This document shows positions 8,485 through 16,300 of a stretch of 19,635 nucleotides of DNA, in pieces. This DNA is from CAZPLZ01 sp964587525 (GTDB lineage Bacteria > Oederibacteriota > CAKKQC01). Location of the stretch: contig CAZPLZ010000047.1 in assembly GCA_964587525.1 (NCBI GenBank), forward strand, positions 1-19,635, read 5' to 3'. Below the pieces are notes generated by a model. That model saw only the letters and a list, made by a program, of their open reading frames with translations, was not told where the DNA came from and searched no databases. Numbering within the stretch: position 1 is the first letter of the stretch; every line of letters starts with the position of its first letter. Both the position numbers and the translations under genes were made by a program.

Positions 8485-11400
8485 ATGTCGCTGTTTGATT
8501 GGTTGATCGCGCGGACCGGGAAATACAAGTGGTTGTTCAAGGTGGAAGAGCTGCCACCGCCGCCTCCCCCGGCGACCCGATCCCCCGCCCTGTCAAGAAG
8601 GGCTCCCCCCCCGCCGCCGATTCCCAAGGAACCGCCCCTGTCGCCCCGCCGGCTGCTGATTGCCGCCGAGGCCTTCATGCTTTTGATCGCCTGCGTCTAT
8701 GGACTCAGTGCCTGGCGGGAGTTGCTGGGGGGCTGGCCGTCGCGGGGACATGTAAGGCCGCCGCGTGTCATGCGATTTTCAAATATCATCGATCTCCAAG
8801 TGGGGCCGAAGCAAATCTGGGTGATCGGCACGGGGCACCTGACCCTCGCACGTACCGGTTCGGCGGAAGCCCCACTCGAGAATGTCATGCGGGCGCTTCC
8901 TTCACCCGTGGTGACCGCTGTCCAACCCGGGCAGGGAGGAACCTGGATCGGCACAACCCGGGGGCTGGTCTTTCACGATGGCGAGCGTGCACGCGCTGTG
9001 GATGGTCCTGAATCGCTGGCTTCCGCGCATGTGACGGCGCTGACGGTCCGCAAACGACTGTTGTTCAGCCGCGCGGAGCAACTGTGGGTGGGCACGGCTA
9101 AGCAGGGGCTCTTCCGGTACCAGAGCGGCACCTGGCGTCATTTCAAGGCGGAACTCCCCAGTCCCTATGTCACGGCCCTCGCATCTGCCGGTTCTCGTGG
9201 GGTGTGGGTTGGGTTGTTCGCAGGAGGATTGACACGGACCGACGGGGAGACGTGGGAACGTTTTCCGGAGCCAGCCGGGCTGAAAGGGAAAGCCGTTGTC
9301 CGGAAAGCTCTTCGGCTTTCCGATGATGAGGTGCTGGTTCATACCGATGCGGGCCTCTTTCGGGTCACAGCTCGCGTAGGGGAGAGGGCTTGGGGGGAGG
9401 AGATCAGGATTGCTGGACTCCCGGCCAAGGACGAGGTCCTCAAGCTGATTGCCGACGCGGAAAATGTATTTGCCTCAAACGCGAAGTCACGCGCGGGTTG
9501 GTGGGTTATGATTCTGACCAAATCTGGATTGGTTCAACGCCTGGATACGAAGACGGGGCGCACCGAGCCAATCGCCGGACTCCCGGCCGAGGAAGAGGCC
9601 AGGCCGGTCATGGCGCTGGCCGTGGAGAACCGCACGCTCTATTACGGTCAGGACAACGGGGTGTACCGGCTTTTCGATGGACAGGTCGTGCCACTCACGG
9701 ACTGGGGAATCTTTATAGACCTGGCAGCGTATCGGCCACCATCAGCGGATAGCCCTCAGGAGTGGGACCATCCACGGTTTAAAACGCTCGCGGGAACACT
9801 GAGTCTCGTGGCTTTCCTCCTTGGAGCGGCCCTCTGGATCAGGAGCGTGCGATGGCGGCTGACCGGGTCGCAGCACGCGTGGCGGATTGGGCCGTTGCGG
9901 CTGTCGGCGGCAGGCTGCGCCATGTTGGGTGCGCTGTACCTCACCCAGCAGCTCGGCTGGGTCTCCACCGCGGTCAATGAAATCTTGTGGACCCCGGTGT
10001 TTGCCGTCTGCGGCGTTATGATCCTGCTGCACACCATTGGAATCATCCGGTACGAGTGGCGCTTAAGGCAGGACGCGTTCTGGATCGGTGTGGCTCTTTC
10101 GCTGTCCGCGGCCGGTGCGTGGCTCTGGTGGATCCAGGGCGCGCTCGTGCCTGCGTTGCTGACGTGCGCTGTCGGGGGGATGTTCTTCGGGCGCAGCCTC
10201 AAGGGGCTGCGGAGGGGAACGTGGAAACGGTTCCAGCTCACCTGGGGCATGGTGGTCTTGCTCCTGCAACTGGGGGCGCTGTTGCCGCCGCTCGTCTTCG
10301 CTGCTGTCACGTGGGGGACCGCAGCGTTTGGCATGATGCCGACCGCTCCACTCTTCGACTTCAGCAAGGCTGAGAAGTTGACCCAGCCGCCCAGAAAGTT
10401 TACGTGGTCGCAGGATGGCCTGTCAGCCGCTTACGTGAAGATGGCAGGACCCGCCTCGGCCGTTGCACTCGTGGATGCCAGCGTCAGTGACTGGAGTCCG
10501 AAGTACCTGCCGGTGCCGACCGCCGAAGTGTCACCCCGGTTTGCTCCCGATTCGAAGGCGCTGGTGTTCTGCTATCCCAGCAGAGGCAAGACACTGGTTA
10601 CGATGTATTCGGTTGAGGGGGCCCGGCTCTGGCAAAAGCAACTTCCAGGTACTCCGGCGCCGGGCTGGCAGCCATGCTGGTTCAACGATGGCACATCCAT
10701 GATCGTTCTTACATATGGCAGGACGGGTACGCACGTGTGGAAGTTGAACCGGACGGGAGGGGGTGCGGTCAAGCTGCTGACAGCTTCCCAGAGACTCGCC
10801 TGGCCCAGCCTTGCCCCGGACGATGGCAGCCTCGCCTGTGCGATTGCGGGAGAAGGCCCGCCGGGCTTGGCCAGCGTCTCCCTGTCCACGCGGCGGGTGG
10901 CGCCGGTGTACCCTGAAATGCACCAAACCGGGGCGCTGCTGACTCGCGTCACTGGACGCACCTTTGACCCGTCCGCTACCCCGGAGGGGAAGACGATCGT
11001 CGCCTTCATGAAAAATACCAGGGACAAAACGCGCCGCGCGCTGGCGCAGGTACGGGAGAGGATCCAGGGGTTGTTTGGGTTTTTCGGATGGCAGGCGCAG
11101 GTTCCCGAGTTGTGGATCAAACGGAAGAAACGAACACCACGGAAAACATCCCCGACTTTCCGCTGGGAGGACTATGACGTTGTCCGGGATGTGCTGTTGT
11201 CTCGTGACGGGAAGAGCCTGGTCTGCGTCGCCCATCGCGGCGACGGGACAGACCAGTTGCTGCACATGCTGGAGGGTGGCGGGCATTGCCGTGTTCTGCA
11301 CCGTACACGTGGCCATCTGTTCGATGTGCGGTGGGCGCCGTTCAAAAATCGCCTGCTGGTGGTTGAAGAGACGTATTCTGCCCTGGCTCCGTTTCCGGTG

Positions 11401-11676
11401 AGGCGGCTGCTGCTAGTTTCTGGATTGCCGGAGGATGTGTACAGCGAAACGAGCCCTAAGCTGAAGCCGGTTGTCCCGTTCACCCACTGGGTGGCATCTC
11501 CTCAGTTTTCCCCGGATGGGCAGCGGGTGGTGTACGTGGCCCCGGATAAATTCTGGCGTCCGAGCCTGACGCCTTCGGAAAATTTCGGGCTGTTCGTGGT
11601 GGCGTTGGAGCCCGAGAAGCTGGGCGGCGTCCTGGGGGAAGACCTGCCCCCAGCCTTCGCCGAGGAAGAAAAGTAA
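8485..11676 (+). CDS. Multi-pass membrane protein with an N-terminal propeller and a C-terminal PD40/TolB-like propeller
   Basis: This 1063-residue composite protein begins with a tail of about 55 residues containing runs of six (24-29) and five (41-45) prolines. A membrane helix follows at about 57-75. Residues about 107-410 hold seven Reg_prop-like repeats (GTWIGTTRGLVFHDGE, LWVGTAKQGLFRYQSGTW, GVWVGLFAGGLTRTDGETW and others), one 7-bladed propeller. Six further helices lie at about 434-610. The C-terminal third, from about 638, has about eight WD40/PD40-like strands, such as SPRFAPDSKALVFCYP and ASPQFSPDGQRVVYVAP, as in TolB. If the N-terminus is cytoplasmic, seven helices place both propellers on the periplasmic side. 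I do not recognise the whole protein; the domain calls come from repeat patterns. It lies three bases after the lipoprotein gene and ends the compact operon. Confidence 0.85.
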   Translation: MSLFDWLIARTGKYKWLFKVEELPPPPPPATRSPALSRRAPPPPPIPKEPPLSPRRLLIAAEAFMLLIACVYGLSAWRELLGGWPSRGHVRPPRVMRFSNIIDLQVGPKQIWVIGTGHLTLARTGSAEAPLENVMRALPSPVVTAVQPGQGGTWIGTTRGLVFHDGERARAVDGPESLASAHVTALTVRKRLLFSRAEQLWVGTAKQGLFRYQSGTWRHFKAELPSPYVTALASAGSRGVWVGLFAGGLTRTDGETWERFPEPAGLKGKAVVRKALRLSDDEVLVHTDAGLFRVTARVGERAWGEEIRIAGLPAKDEVLKLIADAENVFASNAKSRAGWWVMILTKSGLVQRLDTKTGRTEPIAGLPAEEEARPVMALAVENRTLYYGQDNGVYRLFDGQVVPLTDWGIFIDLAAYRPPSADSPQEWDHPRFKTLAGTLSLVAFLLGAALWIRSVRWRLTGSQHAWRIGPLRLSAAGCAMLGALYLTQQLGWVSTAVNEILWTPVFAVCGVMILLHTIGIIRYEWRLRQDAFWIGVALSLSAAGAWLWWIQGALVPALLTCAVGGMFFGRSLKGLRRGTWKRFQLTWGMVVLLLQLGALLPPLVFAAVTWGTAAFGMMPTAPLFDFSKAEKLTQPPRKFTWSQDGLSAAYVKMAGPASAVALVDASVSDWSPKYLPVPTAEVSPRFAPDSKALVFCYPSRGKTLVTMYSVEGARLWQKQLPGTPAPGWQPCWFNDGTSMIVLTYGRTGTHVWKLNRTGGGAVKLLTASQRLAWPSLAPDDGSLACAIAGEGPPGLASVSLSTRRVAPVYPEMHQTGALLTRVTGRTFDPSATPEGKTIVAFMKNTRDKTRRALAQVRERIQGLFGFFGWQAQVPELWIKRKKRTPRKTSPTFRWEDYDVVRDVLLSRDGKSLVCVAHRGDGTDQLLHMLEGGGHCRVLHRTRGHLFDVRWAPFKNRLLVVEETYSALAPFPVRRLLLVSGLPEDVYSETSPKLKPVVPFTHWVASPQFSPDGQRVVYVAPDKFWRPSLTPSENFGLFVVALEPEKLGGVLGEDLPPAFAEEEK

Positions 11677-11768
11677 TTGCAGTAATCAAGGGGCGCGGGT
11701 CCTGCCCAAAGGTTACCCAAAGCCCGCGGTTGTTGTAGTTCGGGACATTTGTTAAGCTAAGTCTTGCT
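11677..11768. other. Intergenic gap between the propeller operon and the small membrane gene
   Basis: These 92 bases are the first real gap after six nearly abutting genes, so a transcript boundary could fall here. A weak inverted repeat (CGCGGG ... CCCGCG, about 23 bases apart) is present but lacks a T-run. A poor sigma70-like pair (TTGTTG at 11730 and TAAGCT at 11753) matches consensus at only half the positions. Nothing firm can be assigned. Confidence 0.4.
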
Positions 11769-12089
11769 GTGGCGCAACCTGAGACACCGCCTGACGCTAA
11801 ACCTAAGGCCAAAGGCCCCGCCCCCATGATGGTGCCCGTCTCTAAATTCCAGGAGTACCTGTATGTCAACCTGATTTTTTGGGGGTTTCTCGTCCTGCTG
11901 TGTATCGCGGTGTACATCGACTGCGCGGTGTCCGGCGTGGTGAAGTTCGGTGACAAGCCAGATGAGGTGATGTGGCAGGTGTTCAAGTTTATCCTGCTGG
12001 TCTTCGGACTGGGCTTCACGGCTGTGTCTATCTTTGACGCGCTGTACGACAAATTCGCCGGACCGGAAGACAGCGTCACCACGAAGTAA
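11769..12089 (+). CDS. Small two-helix membrane protein of unknown function
   Basis: The 106-residue product starts at GTG. The N-terminal 30 residues are hydrophilic and rich in Pro, Lys and Ala (ETPPDAKPKAKGPAP). Membrane helices lie at about 32-54 (IFWGFLVLLCIAVYI) and 69-90 (FILLVFGLGFTAVSIF), joined by a short charged loop, GDKPDEV. I do not recognise a family. There is no obvious Shine-Dalgarno; an in-frame ATG at 11826 would remove most of the hydrophilic tail. It sits immediately before tgt, and the only early start for tgt lies inside it, so the two are probably co-transcribed and perhaps translationally coupled. With yajC and secDF nearby, a membrane-biogenesis role is conceivable but unsupported by any motif. 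Confidence 0.6.
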   Translation: MAQPETPPDAKPKAKGPAPMMVPVSKFQEYLYVNLIFWGFLVLLCIAVYIDCAVSGVVKFGDKPDEVMWQVFKFILLVFGLGFTAVSIFDALYDKFAGPEDSVTTK

Positions 12090-13212
12090 CGTTCCCCCCT
12101 TCTTTTCCCTTCAGGTAACCTCCGGTGCCGCGCGGGCGGGGGAGCTGACCACCGCCCGCGGTACCGTGGCTACGCCCGCGTTCATGCCTTGTGCCACGCA
12201 GGGTACGGTCAAGGCGGTGGCCCATGAGGAACTGGAAGCGATGGGTTTTAGTCTCATCATGGCGAACACCTATTATTTGGTTGTTCGTCCCGGCCTTGAA
12301 GTCATCCGTTGTCAGGGTGGATTGCATCGATTTATGAGCTGGCCGAAATTGATCGCCACCGACAGCGGAGGATTCCAGGTCATGAGCCTGGCACGGTTCC
12401 GCACCGTGACTGACCGGGGCGTGGTCTTCCGTGCCCCCGTCGATGGCCAGGAGCATGAATTCACGCCCGAAAGTGTCATGGCCTGCCAGGAGACCTTCGG
12501 TTCCGATCTGGCGATGTGTCTGGATGAATGCCCGCCGGCGGGTTGCTCGCGGGAAGCCGCCGAACGTGCGGTACGCCTGACCACGGAATGGGCACGGAGG
12601 GCGCTTGCCGCCCGGAGGCAGGGAGTTGGCTCGCTCTTTGGCATTGTGCAAGGGGCGTTCGACCAGGATTTGCGCCGCCGCAGCGTTGAAGAAATTACCG
12701 CGCTCGATTTCGATGGGTTTGCGGTCGGTGGGCTCTCAGTTGGAGAAACCAAGCCGGTTACACTGGAAACGCTTGCGTTCACGGTTCCGTTGTTGCCTTT
12801 CGGGAAGCCGCGGTATTTGATGGGGGTGGGGGAGCCTGGTGACGTGCTGGAAGCTATTGGAGTTGGCGTGGATCTGTTTGACTGCGTGTTTCCCACACGA
12901 GTGGCGCGCAACGGCCTGGCCTTGACCAGCCTGGGGCGGGTCTCGATTCGCAATGCGCCGGTCGCGGGAAAGGACGGACCGCTGGATGAGGCTTGCAACT
13001 GCCCAGCTTGCCGCCGGTACAGCCAGGCGTACCTCCGCCATTTGATTCGTGCGAAGGAAATTACGGGCTTTCGCTTGCTCTCACTACATAACCTCACGTT
13101 TATGCGGGGTCTGATGGAAGAGGCACGTGTGGCGATCCTGGCTGGATCCTTCGAAGCCTTTCAACGCGAACGGCTGGCGGTGTGGCGCTCCGCGCCGGCT
13201 GCAGGATGCTGA
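12034..13212 (+). CDS. tgt: Queuine/guanine tRNA-ribosyltransferase (Tgt)
   Basis: Tgt exchanges guanine-34 in GU(N) anticodons of tRNA for the queuosine precursor preQ1 in the cytoplasm. Numbering from the TTG at 12034, the motifs are complete. ATDSGGFQVMSL carries the substrate-binding Asp at 110. The LDEC and GIVQG motifs line the base pocket, and GGLSVGE follows. The catalytic nucleophile Asp is in FDCVFPTR at about residue 283. The zinc ligands are Cys321, Cys323, Cys326 and His352 (CNCPACRRY and LSLHN). The core matches the family well up to the end. The start is a problem: homology begins near FFSLQVTSGAARAG (about 12100), but no ATG, GTG or TTG lies there. The TTG at 12034 overlaps the upstream gene by 56 bases and adds about 22 residues. 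In many bacteria tgt precedes yajC-secD-secF; here a GH42-like gene intervenes. Confidence 0.93.
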   Translation: MTRCTTNSPDRKTASPRSNVPPFFSLQVTSGAARAGELTTARGTVATPAFMPCATQGTVKAVAHEELEAMGFSLIMANTYYLVVRPGLEVIRCQGGLHRFMSWPKLIATDSGGFQVMSLARFRTVTDRGVVFRAPVDGQEHEFTPESVMACQETFGSDLAMCLDECPPAGCSREAAERAVRLTTEWARRALAARRQGVGSLFGIVQGAFDQDLRRRSVEEITALDFDGFAVGGLSVGETKPVTLETLAFTVPLLPFGKPRYLMGVGEPGDVLEAIGVGVDLFDCVFPTRVARNGLALTSLGRVSIRNAPVAGKDGPLDEACNCPACRRYSQAYLRHLIRAKEITGFRLLSLHNLTFMRGLMEEARVAILAGSFEAFQRERLAVWRSAPAAGC

Positions 13213-13260
13213 AAAAGCCACGTCGCGGGTCCTGTCCGGTGCCTCAATCTGGTAGGATCA

Positions 13261-13317
13261 CCCCCCTCTCCCTTATCCCTCTCCCCCCTTTGGGGGGAGA
13301 GGGTAGGGTGAGGGGGG
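13261..13317. repeat. Palindromic GC-rich repeat, copy 1 (tgt / GH42-like gap)
   Basis: The core is a perfect 12-bp stem, CCCTCTCCCCCC (13277-13288) and GGGGGGAGAGGG (13292-13303), around a TTT loop. Outer arms continue the pairing with few mismatches (CCCCCCTCTCCC on the left, GGGTGAGGGGGG on the right). The same design recurs at 17241 and 19611, and in degenerate form inside the next gene. It resembles the REP-like elements that encode Pro-Leu and Gly-Glu-Gly-rich peptides when read through. There is no T-run, so it is not a standard intrinsic terminator. Confidence 0.85.
13292..13303 (+). promoter_or_regulatory. Ribosome-binding site supplied by the right arm of repeat copy 1
   Basis: The right arm contains GGAG at 13296-13299, eight bases before the GTG at 13308. 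That GTG is itself the GTG of the arm's GGGTGAGG. The signal peptide predicted from this start is compact and convincing. If the palindrome folds in the mRNA, this site would be paired and hidden. Confidence 0.5.
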
Positions 13318-16300
13318 CCATTCTTCATGTTGCCGTGCTGCTGTGTGCGGCTGTAGCTTCTGCATCGGGAACCGCCGGTCCTAATTTGATCCCCAATCCG
13401 TCGTTCGAAAGGGGGAAGACATATGACGCCACCAACCCGCCTGGCTGGGTCTGGTGGAGCGAGCCCGGTGGGGGCGGCAAATACATGTGGGACAACACGG
13501 CGGGCCGGAAGTTTTTGAACCGGAGGAGCCAGCATGCCCTTAAGGTTGAAGATTCGGGCGGGCGGGCCGGATGGAAGACGGCGGGGAGAATTCCGGTCAG
13601 CGACGACAAGGAATATCTGTTGACAGGATTTGTCTCAACCAGCCGTGCGGCAGGGGAGGCCCGGTTTAGCTTGGCGTTCTCCGGAACCGAAGGCTTGCTG
13701 AGCGAAGTGTTCACGCCGGCGGTCACCAACAGCACTGGCGTCGGAGTCGGGGATTGGGTGGCAGTTTCGGCGTTGGCCAGGCCGCCCGAAGGTGCCACCC
13801 ATGTCCAGGTTTTCTGCCGGGGCGACCATCTCCTCGGCACCGCCTGGTTCGAGGATGTCTCGCTGTTGGAATTGGATACACCACAACCCGGCATAGAGGA
13901 GATCAAGGGGCAAGCGTTGGCCGCTCTCCTTACCCAGAGAGGAGAGGGGGATGAGGTGGAGGAGTTTGTGAAGGCGTTCCGGTTGCTCGAATCCGCTGTG
14001 ACAGGAACCGTGACTGGGCTGCGCAGAACAGGTCACTTCTGGCAGACGGCCGAAGTGGCTCGCTTGCGGGCGCGCATGTGGCTGGGGATCGGGAGGCAGG
14101 ATCTGTTGGCCGGGTGGTCCCGGCGTGGCTGGGAGCATCTCAGGCTGGCGGCTGCCGGGCTCAAGCGTGCGGTTAAGCTTGCTAAGGAAGGAGCCTTAAG
14201 GAAAGACCCCCTCCCCCCTAAAGGGGAGAGGGGATTTAAGGGAGCGGGAGGTGACGGCGTGGTATTTCCGATGGGCGTGACCCTCCCTCTACGGCATCCC
14301 GTTGACCCAAAGGATCTGGAACGCCGGTTCGCCGCCCTGGCTCGATTTGGCCTGACCGATGTTTCCCTGGATTTTCCGTGGGGATTGTGGGAGCCAGAGG
14401 AGGGGAGGTATGACTTCACCCTGATCGATGCCGTTCTGAGCGCAGCAGCGCGGCACGGCGTGCGTCTCTTTCCCGTCAGCGGGCCTAAGTATTCCCAGAT
14501 CGGTGGCAAGATTCCTGGCGCCAAAACCTCCCTCATGGGGTACACCACCTGGTACCTGGACCGCTATCCTGGCTCCGCACTGACAAGCGCGTCAGGTGAG
14601 ACTGTCCATGGCTGCGACGGACTGTTCTGGGAATTCGCCTTCCTCCATCCCAAGCGGCTGAACGTCATGCCTGAATACCTCAAGGCGTGGGAAGCCAGCC
14701 TCACCGCTCTGGTAAGCCACGTGCGTGGCCACCCTGCCTTGGGTGGGTGGCTGCTTTCCACCAGGCCACGGTTGGGTAGTGGCCCCGATCCACTCAGGCA
14801 GCTCGCGCTCCCCGGGTTGCTTGGCCATAACCCGGTCTATGTTGAAGCCTTCCGGGGCTGGCTCAAGGACCGATACGGGTCGCCCACCAGGTTGAAAGAT
14901 GCCTGGGGATCTGAGGCGCCTTCATCGTTCGACCGCGCCGAACCTCCGGGCGCGGACCGGATCATCACCTCGAAGCACGATCCGTCCCAACGCTATGCCG
15001 GTTCGCAACGGCGGATCGCTGACTGGCTTCTGTTCAGGGCCCAGGCGCTGGCGGAAGGGCAGGCTTGGCAGGGTGAGGTGATCGAGAGACTGGCGCCTCA
15101 CGTGGTGACCGCCCCGCTGCTTTCCGAGTTCAGCATTGCGGGCCCGTTGGACCCGGATGGCCTGGCGCCTGACCTGATGGGCAAGGCTGGCCGGGGCCCG
15201 GTGGCCATATCCTTGACGGCGGACGCCATACCTTTTCCTCTTCTCACCCACGCGCAGGATGTGGCTCTGACCCTGGCCCGGGCCACCGGACCTGCCCGGC
15301 CACTCTGGCTGACCGATTACGCCTTCCGGTATACCGGGTTATTTGGCGGGAGTGCCCGCCAGGCCCTGCTGGCCGTGCCATACGTCGCGCCCTATACATT
15401 AAGCGCGGTCCTCTCAGGTGCGCGCGGGTTCTTCTTCAAGGGATGGGCTGGCCATCCCGGTCAGGCCTCGCTTGCATACCCCGGCCGGCGGGGTGCAGCC
15501 GCGGTGGCACTGTCCGACGAGGGGATCGAGGTGGCGAAGGTCGCCTGTCTGATCAAGACCATCGGCCCCTGGCTGGCCGGCGCGGAGCTGGCGGCACCTC
15601 GGTACGGCTTGCTGGTGTCGTGGCCCACGCTCCTATTTGAAGACCCTGATGGCCATCATCCGCTGGCTCTGCTCAACGCCTTGGCACTGGCCGGTATTCA
15701 TGATGCAGCTTTGGTGACGGAGCGGCACCTGCTTCAAGACTTTCCTTTGCCGTATGACGTGCTCTTTGCTCCTTTTGTGACACGTCTTACCCCTGCTGCG
15801 GTGAAGGCGCTGCGCACCTATGTGGAGCAGGGCGGCCTGCTCATCTCCGATACGTACCTGGCATCTGTTCGTGAAGATGGAACCCCGCAGCAGCCGCTGG
15901 GCGGAAGGCTGGATGAGGTGTTCGGGGTCACGCTGGAACTCTCCGGTACCAGGTATAGCGACGAACGGACGATCGGCGCGCTTCCGACGGAGGCCTTCAA
16001 AGAACGGCAGCCGCCGATGCCCATCAGCCTGAGCCTGTACGCGGGCAGCTACCGGGTCAGGCCAGGCACGAACACGTATGTCCTGGCGAACTATGCGGGG
16101 GGCGAGCCAGGGGAGGAGGTGCCCGCCATCGCGGTGCACCCATATGGGAAGGGCCGGGCGGTGTTGATCCCGCGCCTTCGGCTTTGGCCTGGCCACCTGA
16201 AGCGGCTGATCAAGACACCCATCACGAAGCCCGAACTCAGGGCGCTGAAATTTGGAAGATCTTCAATGGACTCCAACGGTGTCTTTGTGGCGCTCACCCT

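Noticed and set aside
11730..11758. Sigma70 promoter before the small membrane gene
   Set aside because: TTGTTG and TAAGCT at 17-base spacing match consensus at only three of six positions each, which is not enough in unknown taxa.
13277..13303. Intrinsic terminator after tgt
   Set aside because: The stem is strong, but there is no T-run after it and the element recurs inside a coding sequence. A repeat is the better call, though some attenuation is possible.
13182..13307. Upstream extension of the GH42-like protein into tgt
   Set aside because: The frame is open, but the extra 42 residues are encoded by the tgt end and the palindrome and would bury the signal peptide.
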